In this document: positions 40,905-51,570 of the stretch, in pieces
Numbering within the stretch: the stretch's first letter is position 1
How the letters are laid out: each line of letters begins with the position of its first letter
Assembly: GCF_009937955.1 (NCBI RefSeq)
Contig: NZ_AP018439.1
Location: forward strand, 1,426,001-1,490,000
Direction of reading: 5' to 3'
Source: Undibacterium sp. KW1
GTDB taxonomy: Bacteria > Pseudomonadota > Gammaproteobacteria > Burkholderiales > Burkholderiaceae_D
Length of the DNA stretch: 64,000 nucleotides
Program-made: the position numbers and the translations under genes
The notes under the pieces: model-generated
What the model was told of the DNA's origin: nothing
Database searches by the model: none
The model's input: only the letters and a program-made list of their open reading frames with translations

Positions 40905-42968
40905 TCAGGCACTCATGCCATTGTGACGTAACAAGGCATCGATGACCGGCTCGCGGCCACGGAATGCCTTGAACGAAGCCAGGGCAGGGCGGGAACCGCC
41001 AGCTTCCAGGACTTCGGTTTGAAATTTTTCACCCACCGCACGTGACAGGGTGCTACCTGATTCACTTGCGTGCTCTTCAAAAGCGGCATAGGCGTCGGCA
41101 GACAAGACTTCTGCCCACTTATAGCTATAATAGCCCGCCGCATATCCACCAGAAAAAATATGGCTGAAAGAATGCTGGAAGCGATTGAATTCTGGCGGCT
41201 GCATGACTGCCACCTGGGCACGCACTTCCCTGACGATGTCTTGCACGCTTTGACTACCATTCGGCTCAAAGGCATCATGCAAACGCATATCAAACAGGGA
41301 AAACTCAACCTGGCGCAGGGTTTGCAAACCAGACTGGAAGTTTTTAGCTGCAATCATCTTGTCGTACAGTGCACGTGGCAATGCTGCACCGGTATCCACA
41401 TGAGAAGTCATGTGCTGCAATACATCCCATTCCCAGCAAAAATTCTCCATGAATTGCGAGGGCAATTCCACTGCATCCCACTCCACACCAGAAATGCCGG
41501 AGACAGACAGATCATCTACCTTGGTCAGCAAATGATGCAGGCCATGGCCAAATTCATGGAACAGGGTAATCACTTCATCATGGCTGAACAGGGCAGGTTT
41601 TGCCACGCCATTCATGGTGACAGGGGCGCTGAAATTACAGGTCAGATAAGCGACTGGTGTTTGCACTCCTTGCGCTGTCAATCTGCGGCCACGTGCGTCG
41701 TCCATCCAGGCACCACCACGTTTGCCATTACGGGCATACAAGTCAAGGTAAAACTGCCCGATCAGCGCGCCATTTTTTTCAAGCCGGTAAAACTTTACAT
41801 CTTTGTGCCAGACAGTTGCTTCATCTGGTTTGATATCGACTGCAAACAGGGTTTGGATGACGCGGAACAAACCATCGACAACCTTATGCTCAGGGAAGTA
41901 TTCTTTCACTTCCTGCTCAGAAAAGGCATAGCGTTGCTGGCGCAGTTTTTCGGATGCATAGGCAGTATCCCACGCTTGCATGTCGCTGATGCCCAGTTCG
42001 TCTGCCGCGAAGGTGCGCAATTCTGCCAGGTCTTTTTCTGCATAAGGACGGGCGCGTTTTGCCAGGTCTTCCAGGAACTGGCTGACTTGCGCCGGTGACT
42101 CGGCCATTTTGCTGACCAGCGATACTTCGGCGAAATTCTGGTAACCCAGCAGTAGCGCTTCTTCTTTGCGCAGGCGCAGCAGTTCCGCCATGATGTCGCT
42201 ATTGTCCCATTCTGCTTTGCTGCCAAGCTCTGAAGCCTTGGTCGCATTGGCGCGGTAAATGGTTTCGCGGATATGTCGGTTTTCTGCGTACTGCAACAAG
42301 GGAAAATACGAAGGGAAGTGCAGGGTGAATTTGTAGCCGGTCTTGCTATCGGCTTCTGCCGCTGATTTGGCAGCCTGCAAGACATCTTCTGGCAAGCCTT
42401 TGAGCTCGGCCACATCTTCGATGAAGAGGCCGTAGTCATTGGTTGCATCGAGCAGATTTTCAGAAAACTTGGTCGACAGGGCAGCCTGCTTTTCTTGTAT
42501 CTCTGCGTAGCGCAGTTTCTTGTCCTCGGCCAGTTCTGCGCCACTCAACTGGAAGTCGCGGATCGCATTCTGGATGATGGTTTTCCTGGCTTGTGGCAGG
42601 CTGGCAAATTCTGGTGCTTGCTGCAGGGCTTTATAGCCAGCAAACAGGGCGAGATTTTGCCCCAGCTCTGTCCAGAACTCAGTAATGGCTGGCTGGTTTT
42701 CATTGTAGGCTGCGCGCATTTCTGGCGTATCGACAACCGCATTCAAATGACCGACTATCCCCCACGCGCGCCCCAGTTTTTCTGTGGCGTTTTCCAGTGG
42801 TTCTACAAACCTGTCCCAGGTGACCGGGCCAGTGTTTTTTTCCAGTTCTGCAATCACTGCACGGTTTTCTTCCAGCAGGGTGGCAATGGCCGGGCTCACA
42901 TGCTCAGCCCGGATGTCGGCAAAACGTGGTAAATCGCTAAAGTCGAGCAGGGGATTGTCTTGGGTCAT
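40905..42968 (-). CDS. prlC: Oligopeptidase A (M3 family)
   Basis: This 687-aa cytoplasmic zinc metallopeptidase degrades oligopeptides, including cleaved signal peptides. The zinc site is HEFGHGLHH (about residues 474-482), with the third ligand in the GVEWDAVELPSQ region. The N-terminal NPLLDFSDLPRFADI is typical of PrlC. It starts 1 bp after the folD stop, so it is translationally linked to folD. Length matches the E. coli enzyme (about 680 aa). Confidence 0.95.
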   Translation of the reverse strand: MTQDNPLLDFSDLPRFADIRAEHVSPAIATLLEENRAVIAELEKNTGPVTWDRFVEPLENATEKLGRAWGIVGHLNAVVDTPEMRAAYNENQPAITEFWTELGQNLALFAGYKALQQAPEFASLPQARKTIIQNAIRDFQLSGAELAEDKKLRYAEIQEKQAALSTKFSENLLDATNDYGLFIEDVAELKGLPEDVLQAAKSAAEADSKTGYKFTLHFPSYFPLLQYAENRHIRETIYRANATKASELGSKAEWDNSDIMAELLRLRKEEALLLGYQNFAEVSLVSKMAESPAQVSQFLEDLAKRARPYAEKDLAELRTFAADELGISDMQAWDTAYASEKLRQQRYAFSEQEVKEYFPEHKVVDGLFRVIQTLFAVDIKPDEATVWHKDVKFYRLEKNGALIGQFYLDLYARNGKRGGAWMDDARGRRLTAQGVQTPVAYLTCNFSAPVTMNGVAKPALFSHDEVITLFHEFGHGLHHLLTKVDDLSVSGISGVEWDAVELPSQFMENFCWEWDVLQHMTSHVDTGAALPRALYDKMIAAKNFQSGLQTLRQVEFSLFDMRLHDAFEPNGSQSVQDIVREVRAQVAVMQPPEFNRFQHSFSHIFSGGYAAGYYSYKWAEVLSADAYAAFEEHASESGSTLSRAVGEKFQTEVLEAGGSRPALASFKAFRGREPVIDALLRHNGMSA

Positions 42969-42969
42969 A

Positions 42970-43815
42970 TTAAATTCTTTCAGCGGCTTCTATGGTATTG
43001 ACCAGCAGCATGGTGATCGTCATGGGACCAACACCGCCTGGTACTGGCGTAATATAACCCGCGACTTCTGTGCTTGGCAGATAATCAACATCACCGCAGA
43101 GTTTGCCTTCATCGTCGCGGTTCATGCCTACGTCGATGACAACTGCGCCAGGTTTGATCATGTCTGCCGTGACGATATTGCGCTTGCCTGTCGCCACTAC
43201 CAGAATGTCGGCATTGCGCGTATGTGCTGCCAGGTCACGGGTCTTGGAATTACAGATGGTGACAGTAGCTCCAGCTTGCAAGAGCAGCATGGCCTGCGGT
43301 TTGCCCACGATATTGGAGGCGCCCACCACGACCGCATTGGCACCGCGCACGGGATAATCTATCGATTCCAGCATCTTCATGACGCCATAAGGCGTGCAAG
43401 GGCGGAACAGCGGTTGACCCGTCATCAGTAGACCGGCGTTGCTGATATGGAAACCATCGACATCTTTTTCTGCCGCAATCGCTTCGATGACCTTGTTGGC
43501 ATTGATGTGGGCAGGCAGGGGCAATTGCACCAGGATACCATTGATCTTTGGATCATTGTTCAGGCGGGCAATGTGCTCAAGCAATGCTTCTTCGGTCAAA
43601 TTTGCATCATATTTTTCCAAAACTGAGTAAAAACCGCAGTCTTCACAAGCCTTGACCTTGTTGCGCACATACACCTGCGACGCCGGATTCTCACCAACGA
43701 GGATGACAGCCAGGCCAGGCTGCTTGCCAGCAGCAGTCAGTTTGGCGGCACGTTGTGTTACATCGGCACGGATTTGTATAGAAAGCTGGGTACCACTGAT
43801 GATATGGGCAGTCAT
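42970..43815 (-). CDS. folD: Methylene-THF dehydrogenase/cyclohydrolase
   Basis: This 281-aa bifunctional enzyme of one-carbon metabolism interconverts 5,10-methylene-THF and 10-formyl-THF. Signatures are [15 protein letters not shown] with the catalytic lysine (about 53), [12 protein letters not shown], and [17 protein letters not shown] (about 163-179), plus [13 protein letters not shown] near the C-terminus. It is the first gene of a minus-strand operon with prlC, a glutaredoxin protein and holC. Confidence 0.96.
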   Translation of the reverse strand: MTAHIISGTQLSIQIRADVTQRAAKLTAAGKQPGLAVILVGENPASQVYVRNKVKACEDCGFYSVLEKYDANLTEEALLEHIARLNNDPKINGILVQLPLPAHINANKVIEAIAAEKDVDGFHISNAGLLMTGQPLFRPCTPYGVMKMLESIDYPVRGANAVVVGASNIVGKPQAMLLLQAGATVTICNSKTRDLAAHTRNADILVVATGKRNIVTADMIKPGAVVIDVGMNRDDEGKLCGDVDYLPSTEVAGYITPVPGGVGPMTITMLLVNTIEAAERI

Positions 43816-44195
43816 GGTTTATAGGGCTATGTTAGTGATAGATAAGGCAGGATTATAAGGGATGGCGGCGCATGGAGCATGTCTGCAAATCAAGCTCGCG
43901 CTGTTGACTTCAATTCCGGCCATTTAGCATTGTTTTTCACAGTGAAAAATTATGTAATTAATAATCAATTTTTGGTGTTGAATTACCTTTGTGTAAGTCT
44001 TTTGTGTCAATTGGTTATGGAATTGTATCGCTTTGTTGTTTTCTGTCCGCATTCTCTGCGTATTCATTGACTTCAAATTTCAAGAATGGCTTCATACATA
44101 TTGTGAAAATTAATTTTCAAAATATTTTTCATCGTGGCTGATTGCTTGGCTTCGCCGCGATGTAACACCAGAAACAAACCCCCTAGGAGAGAGAT
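43816..44195. promoter_or_regulatory. AT-rich spacer between folD and the TonB receptor
   Basis: This 380-bp divergent spacer is much richer in A and T than its surroundings. It contains a 17-bp palindrome TTTTTCAC-A-GTGAAAAA at 43933-43949, an operator-like element. The distance to the receptor ATG (44196) is about 245 bp. No confident promoter hexamers were assigned and no gene is credible. Confidence 0.4.
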
Positions 44196-46985
44196 ATGCT
44201 GAAGGAAAAGGTAATTTCAAGATCGCTGCGCGTGATGTTTTCAGGCGGCTTGATGATGACAGCGGGTATGCTGGCACAACCTGCATTTGCGCAGGATGAC
44301 GCCAAGGTACAGCGGGTAGAGGTAACAGGCACCAGTATCAAACGTGCTGAAGCTGAAACTGCATCGCCGATACAAATCATCAGCCGTGCAGATATCGACA
44401 AGTCTGGTAAGACGACCGTTGCTGAATACCTGCAAACCCTGACTTCCGATGGCGCCGGTTCTTTGCCAACCAGCTTCGGTAATGGTTTTGCTGCCGGTTC
44501 CACAGCCATCTCTCTGCGTGGCCTGGGTGCCACTTCCACACTGGTATTGCTGAATGGCCGCCGCATGGCGCAGTTTGGCCGTGCTGATGATGGTCAAAAA
44601 GCATTTACAGATATCTCCACTATCCCTATGGAAGTGGTTGAACGTATCGAGATCCTGAAAGATGGTGCTTCTTCCATCTACGGTGCAGATGCGATTGCCG
44701 GTGTTGTTAATATTATCCTGAAAAAGAACTATGAAGGCATCACTGTCAGCGCGACTGCTGGTACTTCCGGTTCCCGCGATGCCAATCAGATCAAAGGCTC
44801 CATCACTGCCGGTTTTGGTAATCTGGACAAAGACAAATACAACATCATCCTCAATGCCGAGGCTTACAAATCCAATGAGTTGATGAACAGCCAGCGTAAT
44901 GACCGCGACTGGATAGGTACAGGCGACTGGCGTCGCTGGGGTTACCCTATGGTGACTGTGGGCTCTTTCACTTCCGGTTATATCGCCGGCAATAACAGCG
45001 CGCAACCAAATCCTGCCGGTTCCTTGCGCGATCCTAAGACACTGAACTACGTATCCCTGCCAGGTTGCTCGACTTTGTCGGCAACAAAAAATCAGGACCC
45101 GAATGGTGGCTGTCTGTGGTACGCAGATCAGTTCCGTACCATGCTGCCACAAATCGACGGTGTGAACCTGTTTGCCCGTGGTACCTGGCAGTTGAATGAT
45201 GATTTGCAGGCTTATGCTGAATTTGGTTATTCTCAGCGCAAGGCTGCGTTCACAGTAACGCCTCCTTCTACATCTGCCAACGTGTTCTTCCCTTCAAATC
45301 CTACCAATTTGAACGGTAACATCAACTACGGCAACACCATCCTGATGTCAGCTTCACATCCGCAAAATCCGTATGGTGCTGATGTCCGTCTGCGTTATTC
45401 CATGTTTGACGTCGGTGCGAACCGTCGTATTGCTGACAACTCCTTCTACCGCGCCGTTGCAGGTTTGAAAGGTACGATGGCTGGTTGGGATTTCGATACA
45501 GCTATTTTGCATTCTGAGTCCAAGCTGCATCTGGACTACACCAACACCATCAATATGGCGGTATTGAAGTCTGCTCTGGGCGATCCCAAGAGCCCATACT
45601 TCCCATATTACATAGGTACTCAGGCCAGTAAAAACAATCCGGCTTTGTATGCAGCCATGGTCAAGACAGCGACTATCGATGCACCTACCAAGATGGACAT
45701 CATCGACTTCAAGGCTTCCCGTGAATTGTTCGCTTTGCCGGGCGGTATGATGGGTCTGGCGGTCGGTGCTGAATACCGCCGTGAATCCTATGACATGCCT
45801 TCCCTGGACGGCAGTAAAGACGGTTCCATCAATGCCAGCTATGTAGCGGCAAAGGGCGACGAGACAGTATCTGCGATCTATGCAGAGTTGCTGGCTCCGG
45901 TCATCAAGTCTCTGGAATTGTCCGGCGCTCTGCGTTACGACAAATATTCTCACTTCTCTTCTGTGACGCCAAAAGTTGGTGCCAAGTGGACACCAGTGAA
46001 GACATTTGCCCTGCGCGGTACTTATTCTGAAGGTTTCCGTGCACCAAGTGCTCCTGAATCCGGTACAGAAAGCTTCAGTGCAGGTACGGCTTCCGTTCGC
46101 GATCCGGTACGCTGCCCTAACGGCACACCATTGCCAGGCGCACAGGCTTCTGATTGCGCTGCGACTTTCACAGGCTTCAAAGTTGGCAACCCTAACCTGC
46201 AACCAGAAAAATCCAAAGGTTATACCTTGGGTATGGTCTGGGATCCATTGCCAGATACCAGCTTCGCGATTGACGCTTGGAAGATTCGCCGCAACAACGA
46301 AATCAATTCCATGTCCTTCCAGCAGGCAGCGGCCTTGCCAGGCGTATTGCGTCAGGATAACAACCTGACCATCAATGGCGTGGTGACACCAGGCACAGGT
46401 ACCATCATCGGTGGCGCAGCTCCTTATGCCAACTCCAGCTACACTGAAGTCAAGGGTGTGGATCTGAACGCAAGACAGCGTTTCAACCTCGGCGAATACG
46501 GCAAACTGACTGCTGACGTCAACTGGACACACGTTAATTCCTGGTTGCGTGTCGATGGTACAGTGCAGCATCAATATGCCGGTACGCATGGTAACTGCGA
46601 TACATCCAACTGCGCAGGTACACCAAAAGACAAAGTCAACTTTGTACTGGGTTGGGACAGAGGTCCATTGAACATCACTGGCGTGGTCAGCTATCGTGGT
46701 TCCATGAAAAATATCCCTGAAGAAGGCCAGCCTTGCGCCAACAAGTTTGCTGACGGCACTGAAGCGCCAGCAGGTTGCACACTGGCTTCCTTCACGACTC
46801 TGGATGTGTCTTTCCGCTACAAGGCAATGAAAAACCTGGAAGTCTTCGGTTCCATCGCCAACCTGTTTGACAAGGTTGCTCCACTGGATCCTCTGACTTA
46901 CGGCGCAATGGGTTTCAACCCTATGGACGGCAGCGGCGCAATTGGCCGTTACTTCAAAGTTGGCCTGAAATATCAATTCAAATAA
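44196..46985 (+). CDS. TonB-dependent outer-membrane receptor
   Basis: This 929-aa receptor has a signal peptide (cleaved near PAFAQDD, about residue 32). The TonB-box/plug region (about 40-170) has VEVTGTSIKR and SSIYGADAIAGVVNIILKK, and the large beta barrel ends in LKYQFK. The plug style (IKRAEAETASPIQ, LNGRRM) is that of receptors that often import oligosaccharides, peptides or similar nutrients rather than siderophores; the ligand is unknown. Strong AGGAGAGAG ribosome binding site. It stands alone with its own terminator. A preference for GGT/CGT/AAC-type codons suggests high expression. Confidence 0.93.
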   Translation: MLKEKVISRSLRVMFSGGLMMTAGMLAQPAFAQDDAKVQRVEVTGTSIKRAEAETASPIQIISRADIDKSGKTTVAEYLQTLTSDGAGSLPTSFGNGFAAGSTAISLRGLGATSTLVLLNGRRMAQFGRADDGQKAFTDISTIPMEVVERIEILKDGASSIYGADAIAGVVNIILKKNYEGITVSATAGTSGSRDANQIKGSITAGFGNLDKDKYNIILNAEAYKSNELMNSQRNDRDWIGTGDWRRWGYPMVTVGSFTSGYIAGNNSAQPNPAGSLRDPKTLNYVSLPGCSTLSATKNQDPNGGCLWYADQFRTMLPQIDGVNLFARGTWQLNDDLQAYAEFGYSQRKAAFTVTPPSTSANVFFPSNPTNLNGNINYGNTILMSASHPQNPYGADVRLRYSMFDVGANRRIADNSFYRAVAGLKGTMAGWDFDTAILHSESKLHLDYTNTINMAVLKSALGDPKSPYFPYYIGTQASKNNPALYAAMVKTATIDAPTKMDIIDFKASRELFALPGGMMGLAVGAEYRRESYDMPSLDGSKDGSINASYVAAKGDETVSAIYAELLAPVIKSLELSGALRYDKYSHFSSVTPKVGAKWTPVKTFALRGTYSEGFRAPSAPESGTESFSAGTASVRDPVRCPNGTPLPGAQASDCAATFTGFKVGNPNLQPEKSKGYTLGMVWDPLPDTSFAIDAWKIRRNNEINSMSFQQAAALPGVLRQDNNLTINGVVTPGTGTIIGGAAPYANSSYTEVKGVDLNARQRFNLGEYGKLTADVNWTHVNSWLRVDGTVQHQYAGTHGNCDTSNCAGTPKDKVNFVLGWDRGPLNITGVVSYRGSMKNIPEEGQPCANKFADGTEAPAGCTLASFTTLDVSFRYKAMKNLEVFGSIANLFDKVAPLDPLTYGAMGFNPMDGSGAIGRYFKVGLKYQFK

Positions 46986-47014
46986 TAAGTAGTTACGCTG
47001 ATTAAGGCGATTCT

Positions 47015-47046
47015 AAGGGCGATGATTTATTCATCGCCCTTTTTTG
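47015..47046 (+). terminator. Terminator of the TonB receptor gene
   Basis: The stem AAGGGCGATGA/TCATCGCCCTT has a 5-nt loop and is followed by a T-run. It lies 30 bp after the stop codon. Confidence 0.93.
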
Positions 47047-47391
47047 TTGCCTTTAGAAAAGTTGTTGGCAAATTGCAATAACTTATCAGTGGATTGATGA
47101 AATGGCAAGTGCTGCAAGCAATAAGCATGCTCATCATGTATTTCAAGGATTTTGCACTGCACACCAAGCATCATGAGCCAAGTTTTAATAGATAGCTTAT
47201 GAATAAAATAAAAGAATTTTTCAGTTTATTTGCTGCGTTGCGGTGTAAATTTCACATTATGAAATCATATATCGCTATTTGAAAAATTAAAAAGTCCTGT
47301 TAAAATACTTGCGAGAACAAAAAACTAGCCGTAATTTGTCGATTCGCCCCGCGCGTTTCACCCTAACGCGCACCAACAGGAGACCCCTTCT
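47047..47391 (+). promoter_or_regulatory. Promoter region of the pyruvate dehydrogenase operon
   Basis: This 345-bp AT-rich spacer has a good sigma-70 promoter: TTGAAA (47279-47284), 16 bp, TAAAAT (47301-47306). Transcription would start near 47314, giving a leader of about 78 nt before aceE. No PdhR-type operator was identified with confidence, and no gene is seen. Confidence 0.6.
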
Positions 47392-50088
47392 ATGTCACCC
47401 CAGATAGACCAGGTGCTGGCCCAGGCCGTAAATGATCCCGATGTAGTTGAAACAAATGAGTGGCTGGATGCGCTTGAAGCAGTCATAGAGGCCGAAGGCC
47501 CTGAACGTGCGCATTATCTGATGGAGCGCATGGTTGACCTGGCGCGCCGCCGTGGTGCCCATATCCCGTTTTCCAGCAATACTGCTTACGTGAACACCAT
47601 TCCGGCTGACCAGGGCGAGCATTGCCCGGGCAACCTGGAAATTGAAGAGCGTCTGCGCTCTTATATGCGCTGGAATGCGATGGCCATGGTGGTCAAGGCT
47701 AACCGCGTTGATGGCGACCTTGGTGGTCACCTGTCGAGCTTTGCCTCGCTGGCAAATATGCTGGGCATAGGCTTCAACCATTTCTGGCATGCGCCGACGG
47801 AAGATCACGGTGGCGACCTGTTGTATATCCAGGGCCATTCTTCTCCTGGTATCTATGCACGCGCCTTCCTCGAAGGCCGTCTGACTGAAGATCAATTGTT
47901 GCATTTCCGCCGTGAAGTCGATGGCAAGGGTCTGTCTTCTTACCCGCATCCAAAACTGATGCCAGACTTCTGGCAATTCCCTACGGTATCCATGGGGCTG
48001 GGCCCGTTGATGGCGATTTATCAGGCACGCTTCCTGAAGTATTTGCACGCTCGCGGTATTGCAGACACGGAGAAACGTAAAGTATGGGCATTCTGCGGTG
48101 ATGGTGAGATGGATGAGCCAGAATCCATGGGCGCAATCGGCATGGCTGGTCGCGAACAGCTGGACAATCTGGTGATCGTCGTCAACTGTAACCTGCAACG
48201 TCTGGACGGCCCGGTACGTGGCAATGGCAAAATCATCCAGGAGCTGGAATCTGATTTCCGTGGTGCAGGCTGGAACGTCGTCAAAGTGATCTGGGGCAGC
48301 GGCTGGGATGAATTGCTTGCGAAAGACAAAGACGGCATCCTGCAAAAAGTGATGATGGAAACCGTTGATGGCGAATACCAGAACTACAAAGCCAAGGATG
48401 GTGCCTATGTACGCGCCAACTTCTTTGGCAAACATCCAAAATTGCTGGAAATGGTCAGCAAAATGTCGGATGACGACATCTGGCGTCTGACCCGTGGTGG
48501 CCATGACCCACACAAGATTTATGCAGCATTTAAAGTCGCCCAGGAAAACAAGGGCCAGCCTACCGTTATCCTGGCCAAGAGTATCAAGGGCTTCGGCTTT
48601 GGTAAATCCGGCGAAGCACGCAACACTGCGCACAACACCAAGAAGCTCGATGACGAAGCCATCAAGGCCATGCGTGACCGCTTCCAGTTGCCGATTGCTG
48701 ATGCTGAATTGCCCGCAATCCCATTCTTCAAGCCGGCTGACGACACGCCAGAAATGCAATACCTGCATGCGCGTCGTAGAGAACTCGGTGGCTACCTGCC
48801 GCAACGTCGTCAAAAAGCCGACGAGGCTCTGGTGGTGCCAGACTTGACCGCCTTCCAGGCCATGCTGGAACCAACGGCAGAAGGTCGTGAAATTTCCACG
48901 ACAGCCGCTTATGTCCGTATCCTGACCGCCTTGCTGCGCGACGCCAGCCTGGGGCCACGCGTCGTGCCTATCATGGTCGATGAATCCCGTACCTTTGGTA
49001 TGGAAGGTCTGTTCCGCCAGATCGGTATTTTCAGCCAGGTAGGTCAATTGTATGAGCCTGTCGATAAAGACCAGGTCATGTACTACCGTGAAGACAAGGC
49101 TGGTCAGATTTTGCAAGAAGGTATCAATGAAGCCGGTGGTATGAGTTCATGGATCGCTGCGGCGACTTCCTACTCTACCAATAACCGCGTCATGATCCCG
49201 TTCTATACCTATTACTCGATGTTCGGCCTGCAGCGTATTGGTGATCTGGCCTGGGCTGCTGGCGACATGCGCGCACGCGGCTTCCTGCTGGGCGGTACAG
49301 CCGGTCGCACGACGTTGAATGGTGAAGGTTTGCAGCATGAAGATGGTCACAGCCATGTATTGGCGTCGACCATCCCTAACTGTATTCCTTACGACCCAAC
49401 CTTCGCCCATGAAGTGGCAGTCATCATGCATGATGGCCTGCGTCGCATGGTGACTGATCAGGAAGATGTCTTCTACTACATCACCCTGATGAATGAAAAC
49501 TATAGCCATCCAGGTTTGAAAGCAGGTCAGGAAGAGGGCATCATCAAGGGCCTGTACCAGTTGCAAAAATCTGAGCAGACCACCAAGCATCGCGTGCAAC
49601 TGATGGGCTCAGGCACCATCTTGCGTGAGGTGATTGCCGGTGCTGAGTTGTTGCAAAACGACTGGGGTATTGCTGCCGATGTCTGGTCTGCGCCATCCTT
49701 CACTTTGCTGGCCCGTGACGGCCAGGATGCTGAACGCTGGAACATGCTGCACCCGACAGCAGAACCACGCGTGCCTTACATCGCACAGTGCCTGAAAGAC
49801 ACGGCTGGCCCTATCGTCGTGGCAACAGACTATATGCGCACCTTTGCTGAGCAGGTACGTGCCTTCATACCGAAAAATCGCAGCTACAAGGTGTTGGGTA
49901 CAGACGGTTTTGGCCGTTCTGATTCCCGCGCCAAGCTGCGTGAATTCTTCGAGGTCAACCGTTACTTCGTGGTCATCGCTGCCTTGAAGACACTGGCTGA
50001 TGAAGGTGCCTTGTCTGCATCCGTAGTGGCGCAGGCGATTGCCAAATACGGTATCAATGCAGATAAACCAAATCCGGTTACTGTGTAA
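47392..50088 (+). CDS. aceE: Pyruvate dehydrogenase E1 component (homodimeric)
   Basis: This 898-aa thiamine-diphosphate enzyme decarboxylates pyruvate and acetylates the E2 lipoyl group. Family marks are the HIPFSSNTAYVNTI start region (about 56-69), HSSPGIYARAFLEGR (about 155), and the ThDP/Mg motif GDGEMDEPES running to VNCNLQRLDG (about 240-275). The C-terminal part includes DGFGRSDSRAKLREFFEV. Length is that of E. coli AceE. The start follows ACAGGAGA. It is the first gene of the aceE-aceF-lpdA operon. Confidence 0.97.
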   Translation: MSPQIDQVLAQAVNDPDVVETNEWLDALEAVIEAEGPERAHYLMERMVDLARRRGAHIPFSSNTAYVNTIPADQGEHCPGNLEIEERLRSYMRWNAMAMVVKANRVDGDLGGHLSSFASLANMLGIGFNHFWHAPTEDHGGDLLYIQGHSSPGIYARAFLEGRLTEDQLLHFRREVDGKGLSSYPHPKLMPDFWQFPTVSMGLGPLMAIYQARFLKYLHARGIADTEKRKVWAFCGDGEMDEPESMGAIGMAGREQLDNLVIVVNCNLQRLDGPVRGNGKIIQELESDFRGAGWNVVKVIWGSGWDELLAKDKDGILQKVMMETVDGEYQNYKAKDGAYVRANFFGKHPKLLEMVSKMSDDDIWRLTRGGHDPHKIYAAFKVAQENKGQPTVILAKSIKGFGFGKSGEARNTAHNTKKLDDEAIKAMRDRFQLPIADAELPAIPFFKPADDTPEMQYLHARRRELGGYLPQRRQKADEALVVPDLTAFQAMLEPTAEGREISTTAAYVRILTALLRDASLGPRVVPIMVDESRTFGMEGLFRQIGIFSQVGQLYEPVDKDQVMYYREDKAGQILQEGINEAGGMSSWIAAATSYSTNNRVMIPFYTYYSMFGLQRIGDLAWAAGDMRARGFLLGGTAGRTTLNGEGLQHEDGHSHVLASTIPNCIPYDPTFAHEVAVIMHDGLRRMVTDQEDVFYYITLMNENYSHPGLKAGQEEGIIKGLYQLQKSEQTTKHRVQLMGSGTILREVIAGAELLQNDWGIAADVWSAPSFTLLARDGQDAERWNMLHPTAEPRVPYIAQCLKDTAGPIVVATDYMRTFAEQVRAFIPKNRSYKVLGTDGFGRSDSRAKLREFFEVNRYFVVIAALKTLADEGALSASVVAQAIAKYGINADKPNPVTV

Positions 50089-50224
50089 TTTTACGTCTGA
50101 CACCCACTAACATTTCCTGCCACTTTCATTTTTAGAGAGGGGCAGGATGAGCGTGAAGACAGAGCATAAACCTGGCTTCACCCCAACCGCCCTGTGACAG
50201 CGCAGGGCGACAATGGAGAAAACT

Positions 50225-51556
50225 ATGAGTAGCGTAGAAGTCAAAGTACCGGATATTGGTGATTTCAAGGAAGTTGAAGTCATTGAGCTGATGGTCAAAG
50301 TCGGCGACATCATCAAGGTCGATCAGTCACTGATCACCGTAGAATCAGATAAAGCCAGCATGGAAATTCCATCCAGCCATGCCGGTGTAGTCACAGAAAT
50401 TAAAGTCAAGGTCGGCGACAAGGTTGCTGAAGGTTCTTTGCTGGTCGTGGTTGATGCTGCAGCAAGTGCAGCAGTAGCATCGGCGGCGGCACCTGCGCCT
50501 GCGGCTGCTCCGGCAGCAGTTCCTGCGCCAGTAGCGGCTCCAGCGCCAGCAACAGCAGCTCCCGCACCTGCTCCAGTCGCAGCAGCACCGGCTGCGCCTG
50601 CACCTGTAGCAACAGCCAGCGCAGGCAAAGCGCACGCCTCACCATCCATACGCAAGTTTGCGCGTGAACTCGGTGTGGACTTGAGTCGCGTTGCCGGTTC
50701 CGGCCAAAAAGGCCGTATCACGCAAGAAGACGTACAAAACTTCGTCAAGGGCATCATGGCGGGCAGCACTGCCGTTGCTGCGGTTTCTGCTCCGGCAAAA
50801 AATGGCAGTGGTGTCGGTCTCGATGTATTGCCATGGCCATCGCTGGACTTCAGCAAGTTTGGCGCGACCACGACATCGCCTTTGTCACGCATCAAAAAAC
50901 TCAGTGGCCCGAACCTGCACCGCAACTGGGTCATGATCCCGCATGTTACGCAATTTGATGAAGCCGATATCAGCGACCTCGAAGAATTCCGCAAATCATC
51001 GAACGAAGCCCTGGTTAAATCCGGCGTCAAACTGACGATGCTGGCTTTTGTCATCAAGGCCAGCGTTGCCGCGCTCAAAAAATTCCCGGCATTTAATTCT
51101 TCGCTCGATGCGACAGGTGAAAACCTGATCCTCAAGCAGTATTACAACGTCGGCTTTGCTGCTGATACACCGAATGGCCTGGTCGTACCTGTCGTTAAAA
51201 ACGCAGACCAAAAGACATTGTCGCAAATCGCTGTCGAAATGGGCGAGTTGTCTGCCCAGGCACGCGATGGCAAGCTGAAACCTGCTGACATGCAGGGCGC
51301 AACCTTCACCATATCTTCACTCGGTGGTATTGGTGGTACTGCGTTCACGCCTATCATCAATGCGCCTGAAGTGGCGATCCTGGGCTTGTCCAAATCCAGT
51401 ATCAAACCAGTCTGGGATGGCAAGCAATTCCAGCCACGCCTGATGTTGCCGCTGTCGCTGTCGTATGACCACCGCGTCATTGACGGCGCCATGGCTGCCA
51501 AGTTCACCGCTTATCTGGCTGATGTCCTGGCTGATTTGCGTAAAACCCTGCTGTGA
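50225..51556 (+). CDS. aceF: Dihydrolipoamide acetyltransferase E2 with one lipoyl domain
   Basis: This 443-aa E2 core has one N-terminal lipoyl domain (about 2-75, lipoyl lysine in [10 protein letters not shown]). A long Ala/Pro linker (about 80-138) follows, then a peripheral-subunit-binding domain ([16 protein letters not shown], about 140-175). The catalytic acyltransferase domain has the active-site motif [11 protein letters not shown] near 418. Most Burkholderiales E2 proteins I know of carry two lipoyl domains, so one is on the low side. It starts at ATG 50225 after GGAG, 136 bp after aceE. Confidence 0.96.
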   Translation: MSSVEVKVPDIGDFKEVEVIELMVKVGDIIKVDQSLITVESDKASMEIPSSHAGVVTEIKVKVGDKVAEGSLLVVVDAAASAAVASAAAPAPAAAPAAVPAPVAAPAPATAAPAPAPVAAAPAAPAPVATASAGKAHASPSIRKFARELGVDLSRVAGSGQKGRITQEDVQNFVKGIMAGSTAVAAVSAPAKNGSGVGLDVLPWPSLDFSKFGATTTSPLSRIKKLSGPNLHRNWVMIPHVTQFDEADISDLEEFRKSSNEALVKSGVKLTMLAFVIKASVAALKKFPAFNSSLDATGENLILKQYYNVGFAADTPNGLVVPVVKNADQKTLSQIAVEMGELSAQARDGKLKPADMQGATFTISSLGGIGGTAFTPIINAPEVAILGLSKSSIKPVWDGKQFQPRLMLPLSLSYDHRVIDGAMAAKFTAYLADVLADLRKTLL

Positions 51557-51570
51557 ACGGAGACCAGACT

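Noticed and set aside
45354..46976. Long minus-strand open frame (540 codons) opposite the TonB receptor gene
   Set aside because: It is a frame shadow of a well-supported receptor gene with strong codon bias. The translation has many Cys/His/Trp residues in no recognisable family and no ribosome binding site.
47395..49116. Long minus-strand open frame (573 codons) opposite aceE
   Set aside because: AceE is unmistakable on the plus strand. The antisense frame has low-complexity, family-less composition.
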